A stretch of 63,900 bases of DNA from an uncultured Oxalobacteraceae bacterium (GCA_946479255.1 CAMLFK010000003.1:1-63900), one strand, 5' to 3'. Shown: positions 18,450 to 27,277, counted from the first letter of the stretch. Numbers and translations: made by a program. The notes: generated by a model not told the origin, from the sequence alone.

Positions 18450-19934
18450 ATGATTCAGATCTGTCCGCAACGTTCAGCGCCTGCCGTACAGCGCTGCCCA
18501 TCGGCCCGCCGCCAGCGTGGCGCGGTCGCCATCATGACGTCGTTTTCACTGGTGCTGATCGTCGCCCTGCTGGGCATGGCGCTGGACCTGTCGCGGGCAT
18601 ATAACCGCAAGGCCGAGCTGCACGGGCTGGCCCGGGCGACCGCATTGGCGGCCGCGAAGCAGCTCAACGGCACCGCCGCGGGCATCGATGCTGCGCTTCA
18701 GGCGGCCGACGCCACGGCCGCCACCTTCCGCCTCAGCTATAACAAAAGCGCCGTGAGCTGGAACGCCAGCGCGCTGCGCTTTTCGAGCACGCCGCCGCCG
18801 TCGTCAAGCTGGATTGACGCCGGCAGCGCCAGGGCGACGCCCAATCAGGTCTATTACGTCAGGGTCGACACGAGCGTGCTGAACGGTGGCACCATCGACA
18901 CCGTCTTTATGAAAGCGATGCCTGACAAAATCTCCCAGATGACCGTGAGCGACATCGCGATGGCGGGCCGCAGCTCGATCGACGTGACGCCCCTGGCTAT
19001 CTGCGCGATGGCGCCGGAACCGGCGGCCCCCCGGGCCAGGGCCGGACTGGACGATGAGCTGATCGAGTTCGGGTTCCGGCGCGGCGTCAGCTACGACCTG
19101 ATGCAGCTGAACGGCGCCGGCACCACGCCCCTGAATTTCGCCATGGATCCACTGACCGCGCCGGGCACGGCGCCCAAACCCGGCAAGGACCACTTTAGAA
19201 AGGAAGTAATGGCGCGTTTTGTCTGCGGCGGTTCCGTGTGGCTGCCCGGACTGACCGGCGGACCGGTCACGCTCCAGAGCCCATTCCCGCTCGATAAGAT
19301 GTACAAACAGTTTAATTCGCGCTTCAATGAATACGAGAGCAACTGGTGCGCGCCGAGCGGTGCGCCGCCGGATGCCAACATCAAGGCATTCAAATACAAC
19401 ACCGCGCTGCCGTGGATGCCGATCAAACCGGCCGGCCAAGTTGCCCAGCCGCTCAGCGCCGACAACAAGCTGTGGACCGTGGCCGACCAGCCGCCGGCCG
19501 GCACCACGCCGGCGGCATTCGGCCCCCTGTGGATTCACGGCAAAGCCGTGCCCTTCTCGGCGTATTCGGCCGATCAGCCGGAACCCGTGAAGGGCTATCC
19601 CAGCTATCCGGTCAGCGCCTGGCCTTTGTTGTACAAGGCGGGCTTGGTGGCCTCCGGCTATCCCGGCGGCCTGCTGGGCGGCAGCCCGTACATGGCCACC
19701 AGCGGTGTGCACTTCGAGGCGCCCAGCAAACCGAACAAGGAATACGCGACACGCTACCGCCGCATCCTCAACATCCCCTTGCTGGAGTGCCCGGTGACCA
19801 GCGCCAGCAGTGGCACAGTGATCGGGGTTGGGCGCTTCCTGATGACCGTGCCGGCGACCGCGACCAGCATCAGCACGGAGTTCATTGGCGCAATACCCGC
19901 CTCCGCGCTAGGCGGCAACGTGGAGCTGCTGTGA
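18450..19934 (+). CDS. TadG-like pilus-assembly-associated protein
   Basis: Protein of 494 residues. The N-terminus has the Tad-type signature RRQRGAVAIMTSFSLVLIVALLGMALDLSRAYN, a basic stretch followed by one membrane helix, as in TadG/TadE secretion-type prepilin-like proteins. The rest is extracytoplasmic with no recognised domain and no von Willebrand A fold that I can identify. The start ATG follows a strong GGAGGAAA. It overlaps the next TadE-like gene through TGATG. TadG-like proteins help Flp pilus assembly or anchoring, but no tadA/B/C or flp gene is in the window. Confidence 0.7.
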   Translation: MIQICPQRSAPAVQRCPSARRQRGAVAIMTSFSLVLIVALLGMALDLSRAYNRKAELHGLARATALAAAKQLNGTAAGIDAALQAADATAATFRLSYNKSAVSWNASALRFSSTPPPSSSWIDAGSARATPNQVYYVRVDTSVLNGGTIDTVFMKAMPDKISQMTVSDIAMAGRSSIDVTPLAICAMAPEPAAPRARAGLDDELIEFGFRRGVSYDLMQLNGAGTTPLNFAMDPLTAPGTAPKPGKDHFRKEVMARFVCGGSVWLPGLTGGPVTLQSPFPLDKMYKQFNSRFNEYESNWCAPSGAPPDANIKAFKYNTALPWMPIKPAGQVAQPLSADNKLWTVADQPPAGTTPAAFGPLWIHGKAVPFSAYSADQPEPVKGYPSYPVSAWPLLYKAGLVASGYPGGLLGGSPYMATSGVHFEAPSKPNKEYATRYRRILNIPLLECPVTSASSGTVIGVGRFLMTVPATATSISTEFIGAIPASALGGNVELL

Positions 19935-20392
19935 TGAAAACACCATCGATCCGCCGCCGCGCCCAGCGTGGCGTCGCCACCATCGAACTGGCGATCCTCC
20001 TTCCGCTCCTGGTCTTGCTGCTCACAGTGCCGATCGTCTTTGCGCGCTATTTCTGGTACTACACCGCTACCCAGAAGGCGGCCCAGGACGCGGCCCGCTA
20101 TCTATCGGCGGTGCGGCAGACCGAAATCAGATCGCCGACCCTTGTGGTCCATGCCACCGATGTTGCGCGCGATATTGTTGCCGCCGAGCTGAGCAACGTA
20201 AAGGTAGTCGGCAGGCCAACCGTTGAAGTGATGTGCGATGGCGGTGAGTGCTATGGCAACGGCGTCATACCCGAAACGGTGCGCGTGCGCATCCGGATGC
20301 AATACCACGATGACATTTTCCACGCCGTAAATTTTGGTGATTACGGCATAACCATTACCGCTGATGCGACCATGCGCTATGCAGGCTACTAA
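19934..20392 (+). CDS. TadE-like pilus-associated pseudopilin
   Basis: Small protein of 152 residues with the TadE signature near the N-terminus: basic lead RRRAQRGVATIELAILLPLL, then a hydrophobic helix containing the Glu typical of type IV-like pseudopilins processed by TadV-type peptidases. The remaining ~115 residues are extracytoplasmic, with a Cys pair around CDGGEC. It is coupled by overlap to the TadG-like gene before it and to a second TadE-like gene after it. Confidence 0.75.
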   Translation: MKTPSIRRRAQRGVATIELAILLPLLVLLLTVPIVFARYFWYYTATQKAAQDAARYLSAVRQTEIRSPTLVVHATDVARDIVAAELSNVKVVGRPTVEVMCDGGECYGNGVIPETVRVRIRMQYHDDIFHAVNFGDYGITITADATMRYAGY

Positions 20393-20990
20393 ACTCCTCG
20401 GGACCGCGCGCCGCGCGGCCCATGCGCCACGGGGCGCATTCCTTCCAGAATTCGCACTGGTGGCGATCATTTTCCTGTTGCTGCTGTTCGGCGTCATGGA
20501 AGTGGCGCGTGCCATGTACCTGATCAACACGCTGCAAGAGGTGACGCGGCACGCCGCCAGCGCGGCGGCGCGGGTCGATTACCGCAATCGACCCGAACTG
20601 AACAAGGTCAAGAAACGTGCCGTTTTCAATAGCGCCAGCGGCAAGCTGCTGCTGGGTAGCCCCGTGACGGACCAGCATGTCAGGATCGACTATCTGGCGC
20701 TGGTACGTAACGGCGACAACAGCCTGGACATGCGCGAAATTCCCGAGAATTTGCTTCCGTCGTGCACGGGGAAAAACCGCCACGTCTGCATGGCCGACCC
20801 GAACGATCCGACTTGTATTCGCTTCGTGCGGGCGCGCATTTGCCGCCCGGGCACCGGCAACGCCTGCGTTCCAGTGAAATACGAGGCCATGCTGTCGCTG
20901 GTGCCGCTGTCGTTCAGGCTGCCGGAATCGACTACCATCGCGACGGCCGAATCCCTCGGCTATGAACGGGGTGACACACCCTGCATGTAG
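20379..20990 (+). CDS. TadE/TadF-like pilus-associated pseudopilin
   Basis: Protein of 203 residues with a TadE-like N-terminus: GAFLPEFALVAIIFLLLLFGVMEVARAMY, having the Glu near the processing site, then one membrane helix and an extracytoplasmic domain with several Cys (SCTGKNRHVC, CRPGTGNAC). The start is uncertain. ATG 20379 (MQATKLLG) is used, and 20364 is also in frame. It overlaps the preceding gene by 14 bases. Probably the TadF counterpart of a TadEFG-type trio. Confidence 0.72.
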   Translation: MQATKLLGTARRAAHAPRGAFLPEFALVAIIFLLLLFGVMEVARAMYLINTLQEVTRHAASAAARVDYRNRPELNKVKKRAVFNSASGKLLLGSPVTDQHVRIDYLALVRNGDNSLDMREIPENLLPSCTGKNRHVCMADPNDPTCIRFVRARICRPGTGNACVPVKYEAMLSLVPLSFRLPESTTIATAESLGYERGDTPCM

Positions 20991-21035
20991 CAGATTGCAA
21001 ATTCGTCGCCCAAGCTGCTTGCTTTCGGCCGTAAC

Positions 21036-21066
21036 CATCTTCCCGGAAGAACATACCGGGAAGATG
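21036..21066 (+). terminator. hairpin after the tad-like genes
   Basis: An 11-bp perfect stem CATCTTCCCGG/CCGGGAAGATG with a 9-base loop, 46 bases after the last TadE-like stop. The downstream tail (TTGAAG) is not strongly T-rich, so termination strength is uncertain. Confidence 0.55.
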
Positions 21067-21159
21067 TTGAAGACGCTACCCGCCGCCTCCGGCATTGACC
21101 AGCCGGCCCCCACATCGCTGCCATCCCGCGCCTCGTGTCATTCCGATGTCACAATGATT

Positions 21160-21179
21160 CGATATTATTGGAAATATCG
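21160..21179. promoter_or_regulatory. probable ArsR operator
   Basis: A 7-bp inverted repeat CGATATT-N6-AATATCG, 48 bases before the arsR start, in an AT-rich patch that is the likely promoter. ArsR-type repressors bind such short dyads. The match is by position and symmetry, not by a proven consensus. A second small dyad, CATTA-N5-TAATG, follows at 21182-21196. Confidence 0.5.
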
Positions 21180-21226
21180 TTTCATTACGTCATAATGACG
21201 CCATCTTAGAATTGCCGAGGCACCGA

Positions 21227-21547
21227 ATGGATACTAAACATGCACTGACCGCACTGGCCGGTCTGGCGCAGGAATCGCGCCTGGCCATCTTCCGGCTGCT
21301 GGTACAGGCCGGACCGGACGGCGGCATGGCTGCGAGCAAGATTGCCGAAGCACTCGGCATGCCCTCGTCTTCGCTGTCCTTCCACCTGAAGGAACTCAGT
21401 CACGCCAACTTGATCGCGGCGCGCCAGGACGGCCGTTTCATCATCTACACGGCGCAGTTCGACACCATGAACGGCCTGGTCGCCTTCCTTACCGAGAACT
21501 GCTGCAGCGGCAAGGCATGCATTCCCATTCATCCCATCACATCATAG
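21227..21547 (+). CDS. arsR: ArsR-family arsenic-responsive repressor
   Basis: Winged-helix repressor of 106 residues. DNA-recognition helix region: SKIAEALGMPSSSLSFHLKEL. The metal-binding cysteines are not in the usual helix (ELCVCDL is absent) but at the C-terminus, TENCCSGKAC, as in the ArsR group that binds As(III) through a C-terminal vicinal Cys pair. The ATG at 21227 with GAGG upstream is chosen over an in-frame TTG at 21212. It leads the operon arsR-arsC-aqpS-arsH. Confidence 0.9.
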   Translation: MDTKHALTALAGLAQESRLAIFRLLVQAGPDGGMAASKIAEALGMPSSSLSFHLKELSHANLIAARQDGRFIIYTAQFDTMNGLVAFLTENCCSGKACIPIHPITS

Positions 21548-21564
21548 ATCCGCAAGGAGCCCCC

Positions 21565-21993
21565 ATGTCCGTCACCATTTACCATAACCCGGCCTGCGGC
21601 ACCTCGCGCAACACGCTGGCCCTGATCCGCAATGCCGGCATCGAACCGCTGGTCATCGAATACCTGAAGCAGCCGCCCGAGCGCACCATCCTCGCCCGCC
21701 TCATCGCCGACGCCGGCCTGACGGTGCGCGACGCCATTCGCCAGAAAGAAAAACCCTACACCGAACTGGGCCTGGATGCGCCGTCCAAAACCGATGAGGA
21801 ACTGCTGGACGCCATGGTGGCGAACCCGATCCTGATCAACCGCCCGCTGGTCGTCACCCCGGCCGGGGTGCGCCTGTGCCGTCCGTCCGAACTGGTGCTC
21901 GACATCCTGACCGAGCCGCAGCGCGGCCCATTCGCCAAGGAAGACGGCGAACAGCTCATCGACGCACAAGGGCAGCGGGTTCGGCATGGATAA
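21565..21993 (+). CDS. arsC: arsenate reductase, glutaredoxin-dependent type
   Basis: Protein of 142 residues of the ArsC/Spx thioredoxin-fold family. The catalytic Cys is in HNPACGTSRNTLAL near the N-terminus. The three Arg that bind arsenate are present (first in IRQKEKPY, others near NRPLVVTPAGVRLCRP). It reduces arsenate to arsenite using glutathione/glutaredoxin in the cytoplasm. A strong AAGGAG site lies before the ATG. It overlaps the aquaporin gene by eight bases. Confidence 0.95.
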   Translation: MSVTIYHNPACGTSRNTLALIRNAGIEPLVIEYLKQPPERTILARLIADAGLTVRDAIRQKEKPYTELGLDAPSKTDEELLDAMVANPILINRPLVVTPAGVRLCRPSELVLDILTEPQRGPFAKEDGEQLIDAQGQRVRHG

Positions 21994-22660
21994 GCGCCTG
22001 GTGGCCGAAGGCCTGGGCACGGCCTTCCTGCTGGCGATCGTGGTCGGCTCCGGCATCATGGCCGAGCGCCTGGCCGGCGGCAACGTCGCCATCGCCCTGC
22101 TGGCCAATGCCATTGCCACCGGCGCGGGCCTGCTTGCACTGATCCTGATGTTCGGCACGATTTCCGGCGCCCACTTCAATCCGGTCGTGACGCTGTCCGA
22201 AGCCTGGCAAAAGAATATGCCGGCGGCTGAAGTGCTGCCTTACATCGCAGTCCAGGTCACGGGCGCGTTCGCCGGCGTGGCGGCCGCGCACGGCATGTTC
22301 GGAGAGCCCCTGTTCTTCGCCTCGCAGCACGTACGGACCGGACCGGCCCAGTGGTGGAGCGAGTTCGTCGCCACCTTCGGCCTGATCGCCGTCATCATCG
22401 GCTGCTCGCGCAGCCGCCCGTCGATCACGCCATTTGCCGTGGCCGCGTACATCACGGCGGCGTACTGGTTCACCTCGTCGACCTCGTTCGCCAACCCGGC
22501 GGTCACGCTGGCGCGCAGTGCGAGCGGCACGTTTGCCGGCATCCGCCCCGTGGACACCCCGGAATTCATCCTGGCGCAGTTGCTGGGCGCCGGCGCGGCC
22601 ACCGTGATCCTGACCTGGCTGCATACACCGGTCCCCTTATCAGCCGAAAGGAAATCATGA
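21986..22660 (+). CDS. aqpS: MIP-family aquaglyceroporin in the ars operon (AqpS-like)
   Basis: Channel protein of 224 residues with six membrane helices and two half-helix motifs, NPV (in [14 protein letters not shown]) and NPA (in [13 protein letters not shown]). A MIP channel inside an ars operon is known from Sinorhizobium AqpS, where it lets arsenite leave down its gradient after ArsC makes it. Here it takes the place of arsB/acr3, which are absent. It overlaps both neighbours (arsC by eight bases, arsH by ATGA), so expression is coupled. Confidence 0.88.
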   Translation: MDKRLVAEGLGTAFLLAIVVGSGIMAERLAGGNVAIALLANAIATGAGLLALILMFGTISGAHFNPVVTLSEAWQKNMPAAEVLPYIAVQVTGAFAGVAAAHGMFGEPLFFASQHVRTGPAQWWSEFVATFGLIAVIIGCSRSRPSITPFAVAAYITAAYWFTSSTSFANPAVTLARSASGTFAGIRPVDTPEFILAQLLGAGAATVILTWLHTPVPLSAERKS

Positions 22661-23376
22661 GCAAACGTATTCCTGACCTCCCCAATATCAATCCGGACCA
22701 GCTGGACATGCCCAGCCTGGACAAGCTGGCGCCCAGCGAAGACTTGTCGCACCCGCCGCGTATCCTGCTGCTGTACGGCTCGCTGCGGGAGCGCTCGTTC
22801 AGCCGCTTCCTGACCTTTGAAGCGGCACGCATCCTCGAACACTTCGGCGCGGAGGTGAAGATTTTCGACCCGATGGACTTGCCCATGGCCGGCAGCGTGT
22901 CCGAGGACCATCCGAAAGTGGTGGAACTGCGCGCGCTGTCCTTGTGGTCCGAGGGCCAGGTGTGGTGCAGCCCGGAGCGGCACGGCGCCATCACGGCGGT
23001 AATGAAGAACCAGATCGACTGGATTCCGCTGGAACAGGGCGCCATGCGGCCAAGCCAGGGCCGGACCCTGGCGGTGATGCAGGTGTGCGGCGGCTCGCAG
23101 TCGTTCAATGTGGTCAATACGCTGCGCCTCTTGGGACGCTGGATGCGCATGTTCACGATTCCCAACCAGTCGTCGGTGCCGATGGCCTACAAGGAGTTCG
23201 ACGAGGCTGGCCGTATGCGGCCGTCCGCGTACTACGACCGCGTGGTCGACGTCATGGAAGAGCTGTTCAAAATCACCTTGCTGATGCGCGGGCGTTCCGA
23301 TTACCTGACCGATCGCTACAGCGAACGCAGCGAACGGGCGCGGGCGGCGATCAACCGGCAAATCGAAAAACTGTAG
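22657..23376 (+). CDS. arsH: arsenical resistance flavoprotein ArsH
   Basis: NADPH-dependent FMN reductase-family protein of 239 residues. The FMN phosphate loop is [14 protein letters not shown]. The conserved ArsH stretches [20 protein letters not shown] and [15 protein letters not shown] are both present. ArsH oxidises trivalent methylated or aromatic arsenicals to less toxic pentavalent forms. The start ATG overlaps the aquaporin stop by four bases. Last gene of the operon, followed by a strong hairpin. Confidence 0.95.
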   Translation: MSKRIPDLPNINPDQLDMPSLDKLAPSEDLSHPPRILLLYGSLRERSFSRFLTFEAARILEHFGAEVKIFDPMDLPMAGSVSEDHPKVVELRALSLWSEGQVWCSPERHGAITAVMKNQIDWIPLEQGAMRPSQGRTLAVMQVCGGSQSFNVVNTLRLLGRWMRMFTIPNQSSVPMAYKEFDEAGRMRPSAYYDRVVDVMEELFKITLLMRGRSDYLTDRYSERSERARAAINRQIEKL

Positions 23377-23381
23377 GCTCT

Positions 23382-23404
23382 GCGCCGCTGCCTGTCAGCG
23401 GCGC
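23382..23404. terminator. hairpin between convergent arsH and histidine kinase genes
   Basis: Perfect 9-bp stem GCGCCGCTG/CAGCGGCGC with loop CCTGT, directly after arsH and before the stop of the minus-strand kinase (23434). Followed by TTCTGCTT on the plus strand. Likely terminates the ars operon. Confidence 0.65.
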
Positions 23405-23433
23405 TTCTGCTTGAAGCTTAAGAAACTTCCGGC

Positions 23434-24582
23434 TTACGAAACAGCGGGCGGCCGGCGCGGAATCGTCACCGTGAAGGTAGTCCCGTCTTTATCGCTGGAC
23501 AGCACGTGAATGTCGCCGCCGTGCGCCTGGATGATCTCGCGCGAAATGAACAGGCCGATGCCCAGGCTGGTACGCTCGGCAAAGTTACCGCTGTCGCTGG
23601 ACGCCATGCGCACCAGCGGATCGAACACGCCGTTCATCTTTTCCGGTGCGATGATGGACCCGCGGTTGTTGACCTTGATGACAAGGTCCCCGCCGGCCGT
23701 GTCGAGGGCCACGGTCACCGGCGTGTCCCGCCCGCCATACTGGATCGCGTTACCGATCAGGTTCGACAGCACCTGCGCCAGGCGGGCGTCGTCGACATTT
23801 GCCTCCACATGATCCGGCGCCACACATTCGATCATCTGTTCGGGGTGAAAGGTGCGCAGCTCATTCACAACTTCATGGCACACCCGTGACACGTTCACCG
23901 GCGTCGGCTTGACCGGGATGCCCTGGCCCAGGTGGGTGCGGGTGAAGTCGATCAGGTCGCTGATCAGCTTGCTCATGCGCTGGGCACTGTTGAACACGCG
24001 ATTGGCCACCAGCACGTACTTGGGGGCGATATCGACCGCCTGGGTGATGAAGCTGGCGCCGGTGACGATGGTACCAAGCGGATTGCGTAGATCGTGGCCG
24101 AGGATCGCCAGGAACATATTGCGCGACTGGTTCACCATCTGCTCGTAACGCGCGACCGACTCGGCCAGCGCCTGGTCGATGGCTTCATTAAAGCGCGTCA
24201 CATCGGCCATGTCGGTGTCGCGCCCGGGCTCGGGACACGCCGCCCACAAGGTCAGCACAGAAGAGCGCAAGGCGCGGTATTCGGAGACCAGCTGCACCAC
24301 CGTATAGCCCGAGCGCAGGCGCGCTTCCGCGTGCACCTCGGCGGCGGTGTCGTGGTGCCCGCGCGGCCCCTGCCCTTGCGATTTTTCCTCGCGCTGCTGG
24401 TCGGACTGGGGCTGGGCCAGGTCCTTGGCAAAGGCCTGCAGCATCTGACGGGCATGATCGCGCAGCTCGGCGTCATCCATCGTCAGGGCCGGTGGCTCGA
24501 TGGTCCGGGCAAAATCTTCCCATGCCTGAAGGATGGCTTCCATCTGGTCAAGGATGAAGTTGGCTAAACGGTGAGTGCTCAT
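23434..24582 (-). CDS. soluble sensor histidine kinase with RsbRD-like N-terminal domain
   Basis: Kinase of 382 residues with no membrane segment. The N-terminal ~150 residues are helical and resemble the RsbRD_N-type sensor domain (start MSTHRLANFILDQM, then SGYTVVQLVSEYRALRSSVL). The H box is AILGHDLRNPLGTI, the N box SNLIGNAIQYG, and the G box SLGIGLFISREIIQAHGG. The start at 24582 has AAAGGA upstream. There is no response regulator next to it, so it is an orphan kinase. The signal is unknown. Confidence 0.85.
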   Translation of the reverse strand: MSTHRLANFILDQMEAILQAWEDFARTIEPPALTMDDAELRDHARQMLQAFAKDLAQPQSDQQREEKSQGQGPRGHHDTAAEVHAEARLRSGYTVVQLVSEYRALRSSVLTLWAACPEPGRDTDMADVTRFNEAIDQALAESVARYEQMVNQSRNMFLAILGHDLRNPLGTIVTGASFITQAVDIAPKYVLVANRVFNSAQRMSKLISDLIDFTRTHLGQGIPVKPTPVNVSRVCHEVVNELRTFHPEQMIECVAPDHVEANVDDARLAQVLSNLIGNAIQYGGRDTPVTVALDTAGGDLVIKVNNRGSIIAPEKMNGVFDPLVRMASSDSGNFAERTSLGIGLFISREIIQAHGGDIHVLSSDKDGTTFTVTIPRRPPAVS

Positions 24583-24826
24583 GCGGCGTCCTTTCGTGGA
24601 ATGGTTCCGAGGCCTGCCGACATGCACCAAGGGGGGAATCTTCATCATATCAGCAGCCTGCATGAACATCCGCGGACCGGAGGTTTCGACAGGCCGACGC
24701 TCGCATTGCCACGCATCCGTCGCGCGCATCATACAGCCGCCAATTTAAAAAATTGCCGCAGTCTCGCTTTGCTAAGCTTGACCGGGCTACTCCGATCGAA
24801 GCGCGGCATTTCAGAGGGTACTTCCA

Positions 24827-26722
24827 ATGGCAAACCACGATGCAATTCCATCCGTCGCCGGACTGACGATGGGCCACACCGGCGCGGATGTCGAAGCGCT
24901 CCAGCGTCACCTGCAGCAGCTGGGCTATCTGCGCCTGCCGGCGGTCAAGGAAGACTTCATCGCCGTGCGCTCGGTGATCCGGGCGCCAACCGGCGCCCCC
25001 GGGGTGTTCGACGATGCCACGCTGGCCGCATTAAAGAGCTACCAGCAGATGTTCGCTCTGCCGGAGACCGGGGTTTTCGATGACGTCACCATCGCGCAGA
25101 TGCGCAAGCCGCGCTGCGGCTTTCCAGACATTCCATCGCCGGCGCGGATCGCGGAATATGTCGCGCAAGGCAATCGCTGGAACACCACCAACCTGACCTA
25201 CGGCTTCGCCGAATTCTCGCCCGACCTCGATCAGGGACTGGTGCGTGGCGCCATCAGCAGCGCGCTTGCCCTGTGGGCCAATGTCACCTCGCTGAGCTTT
25301 TCCGAAGTGCCGCTCGCGGGCAATCCCGATTTCGTGATCCGCTTCGTGGCGGGCGACCATGGCGACGGCGCGCCCTTCGATGGCAACAACGGCATACTGG
25401 CGCATGCGTTCTATCCGCCGCCCAACGGCGGTGCCATCGCCGGCGACGCGCACTTCGACGAAGACGAGCTATGGACGGTGGAGCTGCCGGTGCCGGCCGG
25501 CGGCATCGACCTGGTCACGGTGGCAGCCCACGAGTTCGGCCACTCCCTCGGGCTGGCCCACTCGACCGTGGCCGGCGCGCTGATGTACCCCTACTACGGC
25601 GGCGCCAACCGCGCCCTGGCGCAGGACGACATCGACGGTATCCGCTCGATTTATCCATGGGGATGGGATCCGGTCTATGCCGTGGGAGATCCCGGTGACG
25701 GCATCGGCGGCTATGACCTCAAGTCGCCGGCCGACCAGGTGTTCACCTTCGACTACGACAGCAGCGGCAAGCAGGATCACCTGGTCCTGTACCGGCCGGG
25801 CACCGGAACGGTCTGGATCCTCAAAAACAATGGCGGCGTGTTCTCGGCCGTGTACCAGCAAGGCGATCCAGGCGGTGGCATCGGCGGCTACGATCTGCTG
25901 TCGCCCGGCGACCGCATGTTCGCCTTCGATTACGACAGCAACGGAAAACTGGACCACCTGGCGCTGTACCGCCCGGGGACCGGGACGATCTGGATCCTGA
26001 AGAACAGCGGCGGGGCTTTCCATGCCGTCTACGCCCAGGGCGATCCCGGCAGTGGTATCGGCGGCTACGATCTGCGCTCGTCGGCCGACCGCGTGCTGGC
26101 CTTCGATTACGACGGCAGCGGCAAGCTCGATCACCTGGTGCTGTACCGTCCCGGCACCGGCACCTTGTGGATACTGAAGAACTCGGGCGGCCACTTTCAC
26201 GCCGTCTATGCGCAGGGCGACCCCGGCAACGGGATCGGCGGCTACGACTTGCTCTCACCGGCCGACCGTGTCATCGCCTTCGACTACGACGGCAGCGGCA
26301 AACAGGATCACCTGGTGCTGTACCGTCCCGGCACCGGCACCATCTGGATCTTGAAGAACAGCGGCGGTAGTTTCAGCGCGGTGTATGCCGAAGGCGATCC
26401 CGGCAACGGCATCGGCGGTTATGACCTGCGCTATTACCGCGATACCGTGTTCGCGCTCGATTACGACGGCAGCTCCAGGCTCGACCATCTGGCACTCTAC
26501 CGCCCAGGTACCGGCACCATCTGGATTCTGAAAAATGTCGGCGGCATGTTCCAGGCCGTGTATGCGCAGGGCGATCCGGGCAATGGCATCGGTGGCTACG
26601 ACCTGATGTCAACCGCCGATACGGCCTTCGCCTTCGATTACAGCGGGAACAACACGCCCAATCACATCGGCCTGTATCGGCCGGGCACCGGCACGATCTG
26701 GCTGCTCAAGCGCGAGACGTAG
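24827..26722 (+). CDS. matrixin-type (M10) zinc metalloprotease with peptidoglycan-binding prodomain and six C-terminal repeats
   Basis: Protein of 631 residues. Residues ~15-95 form a peptidoglycan-binding-like domain (GADVEALQRHLQQLGYL). Residues 95-101 read PRCGFPD, the cysteine-switch motif that keeps animal matrix metalloproteases latent. The catalytic domain (~110-280) has the MMP-like loop GDHGDGAPFDG, the zinc site HEFGHSLGLAH (H235, E236, H239, H245) and the Met-turn ALMYP (M253). From residue 287 come six repeats of 59 residues (the last shortened), each with GDPGNGIGGYDL and DYDGSGKxDH, probably a calcium-binding beta-propeller in the place of hemopexin. No classical signal peptide is seen, so the export route is unclear. 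The promoter region 24583-24826 shows only a small dyad at 24741-24755. Confidence 0.9.
   Translation: MANHDAIPSVAGLTMGHTGADVEALQRHLQQLGYLRLPAVKEDFIAVRSVIRAPTGAPGVFDDATLAALKSYQQMFALPETGVFDDVTIAQMRKPRCGFPDIPSPARIAEYVAQGNRWNTTNLTYGFAEFSPDLDQGLVRGAISSALALWANVTSLSFSEVPLAGNPDFVIRFVAGDHGDGAPFDGNNGILAHAFYPPPNGGAIAGDAHFDEDELWTVELPVPAGGIDLVTVAAHEFGHSLGLAHSTVAGALMYPYYGGANRALAQDDIDGIRSIYPWGWDPVYAVGDPGDGIGGYDLKSPADQVFTFDYDSSGKQDHLVLYRPGTGTVWILKNNGGVFSAVYQQGDPGGGIGGYDLLSPGDRMFAFDYDSNGKLDHLALYRPGTGTIWILKNSGGAFHAVYAQGDPGSGIGGYDLRSSADRVLAFDYDGSGKLDHLVLYRPGTGTLWILKNSGGHFHAVYAQGDPGNGIGGYDLLSPADRVIAFDYDGSGKQDHLVLYRPGTGTIWILKNSGGSFSAVYAEGDPGNGIGGYDLRYYRDTVFALDYDGSSRLDHLALYRPGTGTIWILKNVGGMFQAVYAQGDPGNGIGGYDLMSTADTAFAFDYSGNNTPNHIGLYRPGTGTIWLLKRET
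25685..26719 (+). repeat. six in-frame 177-bp tandem repeats inside the metalloprotease gene
   Basis: Repeat units begin at 25685, 25862, 26039, 26216, 26393 and 26570. The last is cut to 150 bp by the stop codon. Each encodes 59 residues with invariant LYRPGTGT and a DxDxxG-type loop. The number of units could vary between strains by recombination. Confidence 0.9.
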
Positions 26723-26728
26723 AAAAAA

Positions 26729-26752
26729 GGCCTCCCACAGACCAGGGAGGCC
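26729..26752 (-). terminator. rho-independent terminator for the minus-strand phasin-like gene
   Basis: Stem GGCCTCCC/GGGAGGCC with loop ACAGACCA. Read on the minus strand it is followed by six T (the A run at 26723-26728). It also lies just after the protease stop. Confidence 0.8.
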
Positions 26753-26795
26753 ACGAGCGAGCGTGTCAGCTAAGCAAGGCTAGCGCTGACGCCTT

Positions 26796-27233
26796 TTATT
26801 GGTTCGACTTGCTGGCCTTGCCGCTCGTTTGCGCGGCAGGCTGGCTGCCTTGCACATTGCCCTGGAAGGTGGCGCTGCCGGCTTCATTTTCGAACTGCAC
26901 GCTGCCGCTGGCGTTCTGGTTACCGTTTTGCAGATTGCCGCTGGCGTGAACGCTGCCCTTGCCGCGGCTGGCGGCATTGAACTCGAAGGGATTGCGGAAG
27001 TTCTTCAGCGGCTCTGCCTGCGTGCGCAAGTTCTGCTCGGTTTCTTCGGTAGCGGCGCGTGCGACTTCGTCAGCCAGGGCACGCGCGGTGCGCGAGGTTT
27101 CCTGCACATGCTGCTCGGCCACGCGGGCCAGTTCCACCTGGGCGTCGGCCGCCACGCGCGCGATGTGCTGCTGGTAGGCGCGCAGCTTTTCCGCTGCCGG
27201 GGGCGCGGCCTGGCCCTCATTCAGCGGCCTCAT
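26796..27233 (-). pseudogene. phasin-like protein lacking the normal N-terminal part
   Basis: The encoded 145 residues contain the middle helical part of a polyhydroxyalkanoate-granule phasin (AAEKLRAYQQHIARVAADAQ, then ALADEVARAA). This is followed by an Asn/Gly/Ser-rich tail with repeated xGNxQ-type segments (GNLQNGNQNASG, GNVQGSQPA). The first ~60 residues of a usual phasin are absent. Upstream in-frame codons (AKFPTHPVH and before) do not resemble phasin and contain the hairpin at 27278. No good ribosome site precedes the ATG at 27233. It is either a 5'-truncated gene or a short divergent phasin. The neighbouring esterase fits a PHA context. Confidence 0.5.
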
Positions 27234-27277
27234 GTGTACTGGGTGAGTGGGGAATTTTGCTGTTGTGGTGCGAAGCA

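Noticed and set aside
24741..24755. Small dyad CAATTT-AAA-AAATTG before the metalloprotease
   Set aside because: Short and AT-only. Could be a promoter patch but is not distinctive enough for a site call.
25685..26719. CRISPR-like array
   Set aside because: The repeats are in frame, 177 bp long and encode protein. There are no spacers.
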